Shown here: piece after piece, positions 17,160 to 26,452 of the stretch
How the letters are laid out: every line of letters starts with the position of its first letter
Position numbering within the stretch: the first letter of the stretch is position 1
Source: Gemmiger sp. An87
Lineage (GTDB): Bacteria > Bacillota > Clostridia > Oscillospirales > Ruminococcaceae
DNA length: 64,000 nt
NCBI RefSeq assembly: GCF_002159185.1
Contig: NZ_NFHD01000002.1
Span: 1-64,000, forward strand
Direction of reading: 5' to 3'
Translations under genes and position numbers: made by a program
The notes under the pieces: generated by a model
What the model was told of the DNA's origin: nothing
The model's input: the letters and a program-made list of their open reading frames with translations, nothing else
Database searches by the model: none

Positions 17160-17729
17160 TCAGTTTTCAGCAGCTTCGGTGAAGGTGACCGTCACGGCCA
17201 CGCCGGTGTCGCAGCCGCTGTCCTGGAAGTTCTGCCAGTCGGTGGGCACCGGGTCGGCGGAATTGTCCCAGCCCAGCCGGGCCAGCAGCGGAATCTCCGC
17301 CCCGGAGGAGATGGTGGAGCCGGAGGTCAGCGAGGAATAACTGCACACGCCGGACGCGCTGGTCACGTCCACCGGGCAGGGGATGGCGTAGCGCGTTGTG
17401 CCGGTTTCCTCCAGGATGATCAGCTCTGCCTGACTGGCGGTGAGCCGCATTGCAAACTCTGCCTGCCCGGCGGCTGGGCCGGTGAGCAGATTGGTCTTTT
17501 CCCAGCTGCCGTCCTGGCAGACCCAGAGGTCCACCACCATGGTGTAGGCGCCGTCGTTCAGCCGGTACTCCCAGAGGGTGAGTTCATCGTCAATGAGGTC
17601 CAGCACCTGCCGGGTCTCCTCGCTTACCGGAGCGGCCTGCAGCTGCATGGGTTCCAGGCCCTTTTCGCAGCCGCACAGCCCGGCGGCAAGGGTGAGGGTC
17701 AGCACAAGCAGAAGAAGTTTTTTGGGCAT
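17160..17729 (-). CDS. Secreted lipoprotein of unknown function
   Basis: 189 residues that start with a lipoprotein signal (MPKKLLLLVLTLTLAAGLCGC, lipobox LCGC). The mature part has no recognised domain. It is acidic, with short beta-rich stretches (YTMVVDLWVCQDGSW, LTASQAELIILEET) and several Cys that could form disulfides or bind metal. The start at 17729 is set by GGAAAGGACTCC before it. The frameshifted small membrane gene just upstream overlaps nothing and may share its transcript. Confidence 0.75.
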   Translation of the reverse strand: MPKKLLLLVLTLTLAAGLCGCEKGLEPMQLQAAPVSEETRQVLDLIDDELTLWEYRLNDGAYTMVVDLWVCQDGSWEKTNLLTGPAAGQAEFAMRLTASQAELIILEETGTTRYAIPCPVDVTSASGVCSYSSLTSGSTISSGAEIPLLARLGWDNSADPVPTDWQNFQDSGCDTGVAVTVTFTEAAEN

Positions 17730-17752
17730 AACGGAGTCCTTTCCGGCGCGGC

Positions 17753-17957
17753 TCAGGTTTTGTCTTTTGCCCAGAAGCGGAAAAAGCTGGTCATCAAAGG
17801 AATGTAGGTGACAGCGAACACCGCCCCGGCTGCGCCGATGGCGGGGCAGCAGGATGCCGCAGATGATTCCCACGGAGAACAGGCAGAATTTCACCAGCGC
17901 CAGAATCTTCCAGTTGGAAGCACGGCAGTAGTCGTCGGCAACGCGGAACAGTTTCAT
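17753..17957 (-). pseudogene. Small two-helix membrane protein gene, frameshifted at a C/G homopolymer
   Basis: ATG 17957 follows GGGAGGTG. The first frame reads MKLFRVADDYCRASNWKILA, continues with one hydrophobic helix to ...GILLP, then loses sense. Removing one base from the GGGG run at 17843-17846 (CCCC on the coding strand) restores AIGAAGAVFAVTYIPLMTSF and a TGA at 17753-17755, giving a protein of about 67 residues with two helices. This matches a family of permease-like clostridial small proteins as I recall them. It is either a real frameshift, a slippery phase-variable tract or a sequencing error. Confidence 0.7.
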
Positions 17958-18112
17958 ACAAGGCACCTCCCAAAGGTCGGATGGAAAGGCGGTCTTTCTA
18001 CCCTGATTGTATCCAATTTGCTCATGCTTGGCAAGGCTGCATTGACGGGCGGCGGGCTGCCGCCGTATAATCGAAGGCAGATAAATTGCTTTTTCAGAGA
18101 GGAATGATTGTT

Positions 18113-19411
18113 ATGGCAATCCATCAGGATCTGTTTGCTTACATCGAAAAGAGCCCCACTCCCTTCCACGCGGTGGCCGAGAGTGCCCGGCGGCTGGAGC
18201 AGGCGGGCTTTGCGGCCCTGAATGAGACCGAGAACTGGAGCCTTGTGCCCGGCGGCAAATATTACGTGACCCGCAACCAGTCCAGCCTGATCGCCTTTGT
18301 GATGCCCCAGACCGCGGGCGAGGGCTGGCGGATGAGCGCCGCTCACAGCGACAGCCCCTCCTTCAAGGTGAAGGGCGCGAGCCAGCAGGCGGGCTTCACC
18401 ATGCTGAACACCGAGGGCTACGGCGGCATGATCCGCTCCGCCTGGCTGGACCGGCCGCTGGGCATTGCGGGCCGCGTGCTGGTGAAGACCGAGCGCGGCG
18501 TGGAGAGCCGCCTGGTGAACCTGGAGGGCGTGAGCGCGGTGATTCCGCACCTGGCCATCCACTTCGACCGCACTGTGAACGACGGCCACAAGTATGACCT
18601 GAAAAAGGACATGCAGGCCATCTTCGCCGGGCCGGATAAAAATGCCTGCTACACCGAGCTTCTGGCCAGGGCCGCGGGCTGCACGCCGGCAGAGATTCTG
18701 GGCACCGACCTGCAGCTCTACTGCAAGGACAAGGGTCAGACCGTGGGCGGCGAGGCGGAATTCCTGCTCTGCCCCCGTCTGGACGACCTGGGCTGCGCCT
18801 GGGCCACTCTGTGGGGATTCCTGGGGGCTCCGGCCTCCCGTCAGGGTCGGGTCTGGTGCCTGTTCGACAATGAGGAGGTGGGCAGCGGCACCCGGCAGGG
18901 CGCCTGCGGCAGCTTTTTGCCGGATGTGCTGGCCCGGGCCGGTCAGGCTCTGGGCGAAAACGAGCAGGACCGCCGCCGCGCGCTGGCAAACAGCCTGCTG
19001 CTCAGCGCCGACAACGGCCATGCCATCCACCCGAACTTTGCCGAGATGAGCGATGCGGCCAGCCCGGTGAAGCTGAACGGCGGCGTGGTGCTCAAGTTCA
19101 ACGCCAGCCAGAAATACACCACCAACGGCGTGACCGGCGCGCTGTTCCACAGCCTGTGCGATACCGCCAAGGTGCCGGTACAGGAATACTACAACCGTCC
19201 CGACCTGCCCGGCGGTTCCACCCTGGGCAACCTGCTGGGCGCCCAGGTGAGCGTGCCCATGGCGGACATCGGCCTGCCCCAGCTGGCCATGCACTCCTGC
19301 GTGGAGATGACCGGCGCGCAGGATGTTCAGTGGCTGGCAGACGCCTGCGCCGCCTGGTTCCGTGCGGACGTACGCTGCAACGGCGACGGCTGCTATCAGG
19401 TGGCCCTGTGA
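18113..19411 (+). CDS. apeB: M18 family aminopeptidase (aspartyl aminopeptidase-like)
   Basis: A 432-residue, probably dodecameric zinc aminopeptidase that removes N-terminal acidic or neutral residues. Family marks are SAAHSDSPSFKVK (metal His), the FDNEEVGSGTRQGA block with the catalytic Glu pair, SADNGHAIHPNF, and HSCVEM near the C terminus with the last metal His. The length equals the bacterial M18 norm. The start at 18113 follows GAGAGGAATG. It overlaps the next gene by four bases (GTGA), the first of three coupled genes. Confidence 0.9.
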   Translation: MAIHQDLFAYIEKSPTPFHAVAESARRLEQAGFAALNETENWSLVPGGKYYVTRNQSSLIAFVMPQTAGEGWRMSAAHSDSPSFKVKGASQQAGFTMLNTEGYGGMIRSAWLDRPLGIAGRVLVKTERGVESRLVNLEGVSAVIPHLAIHFDRTVNDGHKYDLKKDMQAIFAGPDKNACYTELLARAAGCTPAEILGTDLQLYCKDKGQTVGGEAEFLLCPRLDDLGCAWATLWGFLGAPASRQGRVWCLFDNEEVGSGTRQGACGSFLPDVLARAGQALGENEQDRRRALANSLLLSADNGHAIHPNFAEMSDAASPVKLNGGVVLKFNASQKYTTNGVTGALFHSLCDTAKVPVQEYYNRPDLPGGSTLGNLLGAQVSVPMADIGLPQLAMHSCVEMTGAQDVQWLADACAAWFRADVRCNGDGCYQVAL

Positions 19412-20112
19412 CCGGCGAAACCCGGGCCCGGCTCGCTGCCCAGGCGGACCAGGCCTACCGGGACTTTCAACACAAGCTGATGCCCGGTGTGGAAAACTAT
19501 CTGGGCGTGCGACTGCCGCTGCTTCGGAAGGCTGCCGCTCAGCTGGCAAAAGAGGACTGGCCCGCCGAGCTGGCCGCGCCGGACGAGACCTTTGAGGAGG
19601 TTCTGCTGCGGGGCATGCTCATCGGCAAGGTGAAAACAGACCCGGCCCGGCGGCTGGAGCTGGTCCGGCAGTTCGTGCCCTGCATCCACAACTGGGCCGT
19701 GTGCGACAGCTTCTGCGCCGGTCTGCGGGATGCGAGGATATACAAAGAGGAATATTTCTCTCTGATTCAACAGTACGCCGGTTCGGACCGGGAGTTTGAA
19801 GCCCGGTTCGCGGCGGTACTGCTGCTGACCCACTTCAACCAGCCCGAGGAGCTGGACCGGTGCTTTGAAGCGTACCGGCGCATCCGCCAGCCGGACTATT
19901 ACGCCTGGATGGGCGTGGCCTGGGGCTATTCGGTGTTCGCGGTCACAGATTTTGAGAAGACCATCGCCGCCATGGAGGCGGCCGGGCTGCCGGATGCGGT
20001 GTGGAACAAGGCTCTGCAGAAGATGCGGGAAAGCTATCGGATCACACCGGAACAGAAGAACTGGGCGGCGCAGCACAAGCGCGGCCAAAGGGGGAGAAAG
20101 CAGCATGATTGA
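19408..20112 (+). CDS. DNA alkylation repair family protein (AlkD-like HEAT repeats)
   Basis: 234 residues, all helical, of the DNA_alkylation (pfam08713) type: MPGVENYLGVRLPLLRKAAA, WPAELAAP, then HEAT-like pairs with VCDSFCAGL and DYYAWMGVAWGYSV. AlkD homologues remove bulky N3 or N7 alkyl purines. Many anaerobe members have unproven activity. The start is GTG 19408, overlapping the apeB stop; no ATG nearby gives the full N terminus. The 3' end overlaps gluQ by eight bases. Confidence 0.82.
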   Translation: MTGETRARLAAQADQAYRDFQHKLMPGVENYLGVRLPLLRKAAAQLAKEDWPAELAAPDETFEEVLLRGMLIGKVKTDPARRLELVRQFVPCIHNWAVCDSFCAGLRDARIYKEEYFSLIQQYAGSDREFEARFAAVLLLTHFNQPEELDRCFEAYRRIRQPDYYAWMGVAWGYSVFAVTDFEKTIAAMEAAGLPDAVWNKALQKMRESYRITPEQKNWAAQHKRGQRGRKQHD

Positions 20113-21046
20113 GACCGGGCGGTTTGCCCCCAGCCCCTCCGGGCGGATGCATCTGGGCAACCTGATGTGCAGCCTGCTGGCCTGGCTGAGCGCGAAACAG
20201 GCGGATGGCCGGGTGGTGCTGCGCATTGAGGATCTGGACAAGGCCCGATGCCCCCGGATGTATGCGGATCAGCTGGAGGCGGATCTTTCCTGGCTGGGCC
20301 TTGTGTGGGACGAGGGCGGCTCCAAGGGCGGGCCGGATGGCCCCTATTACCAGAGCCAGCGGGATGAGATTTATCATGCCTACTATCAAAAGCTGGAGGA
20401 GCAGGGGCTTGTGTACCCCTGCTTTTGCAGCCGTGCCCAGCTGCACGCGGCCAGTGCTCCCCACCGGGAGGACGGTACCCCGGTTTACCCGGGCACCTGT
20501 CGCCGGCTGACGGCGGAGCAGCGCCGGGAGAAGGCGGCCCAGCGCAAGCCCGCCATGCGCTTGATCGTGCCGGAGGAGACGGTGGAATTCACCGACGGCC
20601 ACCTGGGCCCCTATCGGGAAAACCTGAAGACCGACTGCGGTGATTTTGTGCTGCGCCGGTCGGACGGGGTGTACGCCTACCAGCTGGCGGTGGTGGTGGA
20701 CGACGCGCTGATGGGGGTAACCCAGGTGGTACGGGGAGCGGACCTGCTGGAGAGCACCCCTCGCCAGCTGTACCTCTACCGGCTGCTGGGCCTGCCCGCG
20801 CCCCGGTTTTATCACCTGCCGCTGCTGCTGGCAGAGGACGGTCGGCGGCTCTCGAAACGGGACGGGGACGTGAGCCTGGAGCAGCTGCAGAGCCGCTACA
20901 GCGCGCCCGAAATCATCGGCCGGCTGGCCTTTCTGGCCGGGCTGCTGGACAAGCCCGAACCCGCCCGTCCCGAGGAGCTGCTGGCAGTGTTCAACTGGGA
21001 CAAGGTGCCCCGCACCGACGTGCGTTTGCCCCGGAATTTGTTCTGA
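20105..21046 (+). CDS. gluQ: Glutamyl-Q tRNA(Asp) synthetase
   Basis: 313 residues resembling the catalytic half of GluRS without an anticodon-binding domain. GluQ-RS attaches Glu to queuosine in tRNA-Asp. Marks are RFAPSPSGRMHLGNL (HIGH-type motif), a zinc-site-like CFC...CR set at about 104-136, LRIEDLDKAR, and the KMSKS-type SKRDGD near 256. A full GluRS would be about 480 residues. The start at 20105 follows GGGGGAG and lies inside the end of the previous gene. Confidence 0.92.
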   Translation: MIETGRFAPSPSGRMHLGNLMCSLLAWLSAKQADGRVVLRIEDLDKARCPRMYADQLEADLSWLGLVWDEGGSKGGPDGPYYQSQRDEIYHAYYQKLEEQGLVYPCFCSRAQLHAASAPHREDGTPVYPGTCRRLTAEQRREKAAQRKPAMRLIVPEETVEFTDGHLGPYRENLKTDCGDFVLRRSDGVYAYQLAVVVDDALMGVTQVVRGADLLESTPRQLYLYRLLGLPAPRFYHLPLLLAEDGRRLSKRDGDVSLEQLQSRYSAPEIIGRLAFLAGLLDKPEPARPEELLAVFNWDKVPRTDVRLPRNLF

Positions 21047-21096
21047 AACGGCTTGATAAACTTTTCCCGGCTTACAAAAGAATAACACAGCCCATT

Positions 21097-21129
21097 GGCC
21101 CACCTGTGCAGAGCAAGGTGGGCCTTTTT
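21097..21129 (+). terminator. Terminator after gluQ
   Basis: GGCCCACCT (21097-21105) pairs with AGGTGGGCC (21116-21124), followed by TTTTTGTTG. Confidence 0.85.
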
Positions 21130-21199
21130 GTTGTATTTGCCCAAAAACGGGGGCAAAACAGAGGGAAAAACCAAGAAAAGGTATCAAAGAATTTCATAC

Positions 21200-21228
21200 T
21201 TGTGGAAACTCCGGCCCCATCCTACAAT
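21200..21228 (+). promoter_or_regulatory. Promoter of the ABC importer operon
   Basis: TTGTGG (21200-21205) and TACAAT (21223-21228) are spaced by 17 bases. About 95 bases of leader precede the permease gene. No riboswitch was recognised in it. Confidence 0.6.
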
Positions 21229-21323
21229 AAAAACAGAAAAAACGGTCCCATGCCAGCGGTGAGGTGCACGGCCACAGGGCGGGGCAGCGAAAATGAATCT
21301 TGAGAAAAAGGAGCTTGTCCGCA

Positions 21324-22109
21324 ATGAAGAAAAGCAAATTGCAGTCGGATACGAAGTGGATGAACCGGTTGTGGCTGTTCATCTCCTTCGCAACGGCAAT
21401 GGTCCTGTGGTACATACTTTCCATTCTGCCCAGCACCGCCCGCTGCTTCCCCAACGTGGTGGTTGTGCTGCAGCAGATCAAGGTCATGATTGACCGAGGC
21501 TGCCTGTTCACCGATATTGCCAGCAGCCTGATCTCGGTGTTCGCAGGTTACGCACTGGGCTTTGTGATCGCTCTTCCGGTGGCCATCCTGATGGCCTGGT
21601 ACCGGCCGGTGCGCAACATTCTGGAGCCCTGGATTCAGTTCGTGCGGAATATCCCGCCCCTGGCCTATGTTCCGCTGGTGGTGATCGGCGCGGGCGTCGG
21701 CCGCAAGCCCCAGATCATCGTCATCACTCTGGCCACCTTCCTCATCATGTGCGTGACCATCTACCAGGGCGTTATCAACATCAACGAGACCCTGATCAAA
21801 GCCGCCCGCATTCTGGGCGCATCGGATAAGGACATCTTCATCCGGGTCATTGCCCCGGCCACCCTGCCCTTCATCCTCACCGCCGTCCGCCTGGGCGCCG
21901 GCGTTGCGCTGACCACCCTGGTGGCTGCCGAGTCCACCGGCGCCTCCGCTGGCCTGGGCATGCGAATCCGTACCCTGAACAACAGCTTCGAGACCGCTCC
22001 CATGCTGCTGTACATCATCATCATCGGCATCATTGGCATCACCATCGAGAAAATCATCAAAACTTTGGAAAGGAAGCTGACGGGATGGCAGGAAAAGAGA
22101 GAGATATAA
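21324..22109 (+). CDS. ABC importer permease, SsuC/TauC/NMT1 type
   Basis: 261 residues with about six membrane helices and the BPD_transp_1 coupling motif (EAA-like) at INETLIKAARILGASDKDIFIRVIAPATLPFI. Sequence style matches nitrate/sulfonate/taurine/pyrimidine-precursor importers; the substrate is not evident. The start at 21324 uses GGAG ten bases upstream. A TTG at 21300 is possible but less likely. It overlaps the ATPase gene by 25 bases. Confidence 0.88.
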   Translation: MKKSKLQSDTKWMNRLWLFISFATAMVLWYILSILPSTARCFPNVVVVLQQIKVMIDRGCLFTDIASSLISVFAGYALGFVIALPVAILMAWYRPVRNILEPWIQFVRNIPPLAYVPLVVIGAGVGRKPQIIVITLATFLIMCVTIYQGVININETLIKAARILGASDKDIFIRVIAPATLPFILTAVRLGAGVALTTLVAAESTGASAGLGMRIRTLNNSFETAPMLLYIIIIGIIGITIEKIIKTLERKLTGWQEKREI

Positions 22110-22876
22110 AGGTCAAGATTGAGAATGTGGTCAAGAAATTCAATGGCCGCAACGGCGAAATGGTCGCCCTCAATGGTGTGAACCTGGATATCCATGAAAA
22201 CGAATTCATCACGGTCGTCGGCCCTTCCGGCTGCGGCAAATCCACCCTTTTGAACATTATTGCCGGCCTGCACGAGCCCACCAGCGGCCGGGTGATCTGC
22301 AATGGCAAGGAAGTCCACGGCACCGGCACCGACCGGGGCGTGGTGTTCCAGCAGTATGCTTTGTTCCCCTGGCTCACCGTAAAAAAGAACATCAAGTTCG
22401 CGCTGGATATGCGCGGCGTGAAGGGTGAGCAGGCGGAAGCCGAGATCCAGAAATATCTGAAGATGGTGGACCTGGAGAAGTTTGCGGACCACTACCCGAA
22501 GGAGCTGTCCGGCGGTATGAAGCAGCGCGTGGCCATCGCCCGTGCCTACGCCGCCAACCCCCAGGTGCTGCTGATGGACGAACCCTTCGGCGCTCTGGAC
22601 GCCCAGACCCGTACCCAGCTGCAGACCGAGCTGCTGGACACCTGGGAAAAGGAGCAGAAGACCTGCTTCTTCATCACCCATGACGTGGAAGAGGCCATCA
22701 TCCTGGGCCAGCGCGTGGTTATCATGAGCGCACGCCCCGGCCGCATCAAAGATATCGTGGACATCGACATTCCGTATCCCCGCACGCAGGAGACCAAGAT
22801 GAGCCCCCGCTTTTTGGAGCTGAAGAACTACATCTGGAGCCAGGTGTATCAGGAGTACCTGGCAGTGCGCAAGTAA
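22085..22876 (+). CDS. ABC importer ATPase, SsuB/TauB type
   Basis: 263 residues with complete motifs: Walker A GPSGCGKST near 47, Q-loop VVFQQYALFPW, signature LSGGMKQRVAIARA, Walker B VLLMDEPFGALD and the switch His in ITHDVEEA. The last 25 residues (ELKNYIWSQVYQEYLAVRK) are as in SsuB-like proteins. It is the energy subunit for the permease whose gene it overlaps. Confidence 0.93.
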   Translation: MAGKERDIKVKIENVVKKFNGRNGEMVALNGVNLDIHENEFITVVGPSGCGKSTLLNIIAGLHEPTSGRVICNGKEVHGTGTDRGVVFQQYALFPWLTVKKNIKFALDMRGVKGEQAEAEIQKYLKMVDLEKFADHYPKELSGGMKQRVAIARAYAANPQVLLMDEPFGALDAQTRTQLQTELLDTWEKEQKTCFFITHDVEEAIILGQRVVIMSARPGRIKDIVDIDIPYPRTQETKMSPRFLELKNYIWSQVYQEYLAVRK

Positions 22877-22982
22877 CAGCAACATGGTACTTATCCGGGC
22901 CGTGGGCACAAAACAGCCGGTCCGGACCAATATCCCGGCGAGCCCTTCCGGGTCGCCGAAAACACAACAGGAGGAAACAATC

Positions 22983-24047
22983 ATGAAAAAAGCGTTATCC
23001 CTGCTCATCGCGGGCTGCATGGCTCTGAGCATGGCCGCCTGCGGCGGTTCCGGCGCATCCACTGCAACCAGCACCGGCGGCGCTTCTTCCGGCAGCGCTC
23101 CCGCTTCCACCGCATCCGAGGCCTCCACCGGCGAGAAGACCAAGGTCGTTGTGGGCTACATGCCCAACTACGGCAGCCTGGCCGAGGTGGTTTCCGCCCA
23201 GCACAACGGCTACTTTGAGGAGCAGGGCCTGGAAGTGGAACTGATGGAGTTCGCCGATGGTCCCACCATCATCGCCGCCATGGAATCCGGCAGCGTTCAG
23301 GTGGGCTACATTGGCTCCGGCGCACATAAGCTGGCCATCCAGGGTCAGGCTAAGATCTTCTGCATGGCTCATGTGGGCAACGCCGACGCAGTGGTCACCG
23401 ATGCCTCCAAGGGCATCGAGACCATCGAAGACCTGAAGGGCAAGACCGTTGGTTACTCCTCCGGCACCTCCAGCGAGCAGATTCTGAAGTATGCGCTGGA
23501 AGCCCACGGCATGACCATGGACGACATCAAAGCCCAGGAGATGGACGCCTCCGCTCTGGTTACCGCCATGCTGAGCGGCAGCCTGGATGCCTGCGCCGCC
23601 TGGAGCCCCATGACCTTCACCATCCAGGAGCAGCTGGGTGACAATTACAAGGTCCTGGCCGACAACATGATGTTCTCCGACCAGTCCGCCGCGGTTTCCA
23701 GCTGGATCGTGACCCCCAAGTATGCTGAGGAAAACGCCGACACCATTCTGGCCTTCACCAAGGCTCTGATGAAGGCGAAGGACTTCCGCGCCGATGAAGC
23801 CAACTACGAGCAGATCGCCCAGTGGGTAGCTGACCAGACCAAGACCGACTACGAGACCTGCTACCAGCAGCGCGGCGACGCCGAGTGGCAGACCAGCGCC
23901 GAGCTGATCGAGTCCATCAACGACGGCAGCATGGAGCAGATGTACAAGGTCCAGCAGGAAGATTTCCTGAAGAACGGCCAGATTGAGGCGGAGGTACCGG
24001 TATCCGACTATGTCATGTTCGACAACATGCTGGCCGCTGCCGAATAA
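22983..24047 (+). CDS. Substrate-binding lipoprotein of the ABC importer (NMT1/SsuA-like)
   Basis: 354 residues. Lipoprotein signal MKKALSLLIAGCMALSMAAC (Cys20), a Ser/Thr/Ala linker, then a two-lobe binding protein of the NMT1/TauA class (YMPNYGSLAEVVSAQHNGYFEEQ, SGSVQVGYIGSGAHKLAIQ, SGTSSEQILKYALEAHG). These bind sulfonates, nitrate, riboflavin or thiamine precursors. No gene for using any of these is adjacent. The start at 22983 follows AGGAGGAAACAATC. Confidence 0.9.
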   Translation: MKKALSLLIAGCMALSMAACGGSGASTATSTGGASSGSAPASTASEASTGEKTKVVVGYMPNYGSLAEVVSAQHNGYFEEQGLEVELMEFADGPTIIAAMESGSVQVGYIGSGAHKLAIQGQAKIFCMAHVGNADAVVTDASKGIETIEDLKGKTVGYSSGTSSEQILKYALEAHGMTMDDIKAQEMDASALVTAMLSGSLDACAAWSPMTFTIQEQLGDNYKVLADNMMFSDQSAAVSSWIVTPKYAEENADTILAFTKALMKAKDFRADEANYEQIAQWVADQTKTDYETCYQQRGDAEWQTSAELIESINDGSMEQMYKVQQEDFLKNGQIEAEVPVSDYVMFDNMLAAAE

Positions 24048-24088
24048 AGCCTTTACAAAACGCCCTGTGCGCTTTACACTGAAATAGG

Positions 24089-24128
24089 AAAAGCGCCCGG
24101 ATTCCTCCGCGGGACCCGGGCGCTTTTT
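24089..24128 (+). terminator. Terminator after the ABC importer
   Basis: AAAAGCGCCCGG pairs with CCGGGCGCTTTT, followed by TGG. A strong rho-independent hairpin. Confidence 0.85.
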
Positions 24129-24180
24129 GGTGTGATTGCTAAAAACGTGTTCGGATAAAAGGAAAGGAGGAGAGCGGCGC

Positions 24181-25758
24181 ATGGTTCTGATTCTGATGGT
24201 TTTGCTTTTGGCGGGCAGCGGTGTGCTGCTGGCACTGCGCCGCTCCAAGGAAAGCTGGCTGGTGCTGGGGCAGGTGCTCTCGCTGGATGTGTTTTTGTTG
24301 GGAATCCTCACCTACATCGCCAAGAAGGGCGGCATCGGCAACCAGATCGAAACCCTGTTTTATCTGACCAGTGACGTGCGCCGGTTCTTTCAGTACCGGG
24401 TGATGACGCTGGGCCAGCTGGGCTTTTTTGTGGCGGTGGGGCGCTATACATTCCCTCCGCTGCTGGTGGCCCTGGCCTTGCATTACAGCCTGAGCCCCCG
24501 GCTTCGGCCGCTGCGCAAAAAGGCCTGGGCGTTCTTTTTGCTGCCGGCGCTCACACTGCTTGTGTATCTGCCGCCGGTGTTCAAGCAGCTGACCCACAAC
24601 CGGCTGGAGCTGCAGAAGTTTCTGGTGCAGGCGAGCCTTGCCTGGATCTGGGTTTATCTGCTGCTGGCGGCGGCGCTGCTGATCTACGAGTATTTCAGCG
24701 TCTGCATCTCGTTTTTGAAAAAGCGTTATCTGGCAAAGGCGCTGCTGCCGCTGAGCATGGGGCTGCTGTTTGCCATGTATTGCCCCCAGGACCCGGCGCA
24801 GATTTATCTGTTCTACAGCAGCGACTACATGTGGCTTTTGGGAATCTGGTATCTGAACCCCATCCTCTCGCCCAGCCGTTATATCGCGGTGATCGCCATC
24901 ACCGCCGTGGCGGGCGTTATGTGCTTTTACACCCTGCTGCGCAACACCCGCACCTACATCTCGGAAAATCAGCAGGAGCTGGTGCTGCAGCGCAAATTCG
25001 ATGCGGCCAATATGGGCGTGAGCGTGTTTGTGCACAGCATGAAGAATCAGCTGCTGGCCAACCGGGTGCTGCACAAGCGCATCAAGGCCGCACTGGCCGA
25101 GCCGCAGCCGGATCTGGAAAAGCTGCGGCAATACAGCGCCATGCTGGATGAGACCAACGAGGCGCTTTTGCAGCGGATGGAGGAGCTGTATCAGAGCGTA
25201 AAGGCCAAGAGCCTTTATCTGAGCGTGGTGCCCGCCGCCCAGGTGGCGCAGAAGGCCACGGAGCGGTTCCGGCACAAGTATCCGGAGGGCCGGGTGCAGG
25301 TGCAGGCGCCGGAGGGGCTGAAGATTCTGGCGGATACCGTGCATCTGGCGGAGGCGCTGTACAACCTGCTCACCAACGGCTGGGAGGCCATGGTGATGGC
25401 GGGCTGTACCGGGCCGGACCGGGCGGTACGGCTGAATATCTACAATGAGCGGCTGTACACCGTGATCGAGGTGGCGGACCAGGGGCCCGGCATCTCACAG
25501 GAGGAGCAGAAACGCATTTTTGAGCCCTTTTATTCCAGCAAAAATTCCAATCAGAACTGGGGCATGGGCCTTTACTACGTGCGCCAGATCGTGAAGAGCC
25601 ATCTGGGCCATTTGCGTGTGGAGAGCAAAAAGGGGCAGGGAACACGTTTTCTGATCCTGCTGCCCCGCTATGCCGCCCGCGCCACCGGCGCGGACGTGCT
25701 GCTGGAGAGCGGTGAACATGAGGAAGTGGTGCTGAACCGGGAAGGAGTGAGGAAATGA
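24181..25758 (+). CDS. Membrane sensor histidine kinase
   Basis: 525 residues. About seven to eight N-terminal membrane helices (2-265) are followed by a cytoplasmic kinase. The probable phospho-acceptor is His285 in FVHSMKNQLLANRVL. The ATP-binding domain has the N-box LYNLLTNGWEAM, G1 VADQGPGIS, F-box FEPFYSSK and G2 WGMGLYYV. The sensor part matches no ligand domain that I know. It overlaps its response regulator by four bases (ATGA). The start at 24181 follows a long AGGAGGAG site. Confidence 0.88.
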   Translation: MVLILMVLLLAGSGVLLALRRSKESWLVLGQVLSLDVFLLGILTYIAKKGGIGNQIETLFYLTSDVRRFFQYRVMTLGQLGFFVAVGRYTFPPLLVALALHYSLSPRLRPLRKKAWAFFLLPALTLLVYLPPVFKQLTHNRLELQKFLVQASLAWIWVYLLLAAALLIYEYFSVCISFLKKRYLAKALLPLSMGLLFAMYCPQDPAQIYLFYSSDYMWLLGIWYLNPILSPSRYIAVIAITAVAGVMCFYTLLRNTRTYISENQQELVLQRKFDAANMGVSVFVHSMKNQLLANRVLHKRIKAALAEPQPDLEKLRQYSAMLDETNEALLQRMEELYQSVKAKSLYLSVVPAAQVAQKATERFRHKYPEGRVQVQAPEGLKILADTVHLAEALYNLLTNGWEAMVMAGCTGPDRAVRLNIYNERLYTVIEVADQGPGISQEEQKRIFEPFYSSKNSNQNWGMGLYYVRQIVKSHLGHLRVESKKGQGTRFLILLPRYAARATGADVLLESGEHEEVVLNREGVRK

Positions 25759-26429
25759 TCTCGATTTTGATTGCGGAGGACCTGGAGCTTCTGCGGGAGG
25801 ATATGGCCGAGCTGCTGAATGCCCAGCCGGACATGCAGGTGGTGGGCACAGCGTCCACCGGAGCGAAAATTCTGGAGCTGGCCAAAAACGTAAAGAGCGA
25901 TGTGGTGCTCATGGACATTGAGATGGAGAGCCTCTCCGCCGGAATTATGGCGGCGGAGGCCATCCGGGATGCGGGCATTGACACCCGCGTGGTCTACCTG
26001 ACCGCCCACGAGACCGAAAAGACCATCCTCACCGCCATGGCCACCGGCGCGGCGGATTACATTGTAAAGGGCTGCCCGGACGCCGAGCTGCTGGAGCACA
26101 TCCGCAGCGTGTATGCGGGGCACCCCATGATGGATTCCCGCATCCAGGAGGTGGTGCTGGAGGAATACAACCGGCTGCGCCGCTCGGAAAAGAGCCTGCT
26201 TTTTTTCATCAACAACGTATCCCAGCTCACCGCCGCCGAGCGGGAGCTGGTCAAGCTGCTTTTGCAGGACAAAAAGGTCAAGGAGATCGCTGCCATCCGC
26301 TGTGTGGAGGTGGTGACCGTGAAGACCCAGATCAAGGGCCTTCTGCACAAGTTCGGATGTTCCCGGACCAAGGAGATCGTTCAGATGATCCGGGAGCTGA
26401 ATATATCGCATCTGTTTTTGAATGAGTGA
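25755..26429 (+). CDS. Response regulator, NarL/LuxR type
   Basis: 224 residues. The receiver domain has the acidic pair near EDLE, phosphorylation site Asp54 in VVLMDIEME, a Thr in YLTAHE and a Lys in YIVKGC. A linker and a LuxR-type DNA-binding domain (LTAAERELVKLLLQDKKVKEIAA...VKTQIKGLLHKFGC) complete the protein. It pairs with the overlapping kinase. Likely targets are nearby: the ABC importer upstream or the amino-sugar genes downstream. Confidence 0.9.
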   Translation: MISILIAEDLELLREDMAELLNAQPDMQVVGTASTGAKILELAKNVKSDVVLMDIEMESLSAGIMAAEAIRDAGIDTRVVYLTAHETEKTILTAMATGAADYIVKGCPDAELLEHIRSVYAGHPMMDSRIQEVVLEEYNRLRRSEKSLLFFINNVSQLTAAERELVKLLLQDKKVKEIAAIRCVEVVTVKTQIKGLLHKFGCSRTKEIVQMIRELNISHLFLNE

Positions 26430-26452
26430 TTCTCGGAAAGGGGTCAACAGCC

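Noticed and set aside
19865-20104. A longer GluQ with an 80-residue N-terminal extension.
   Set aside because: It overlaps the alkylation-repair gene in another frame. The family starts at MIETGRFAPSPSG, which has its own ribosome site.
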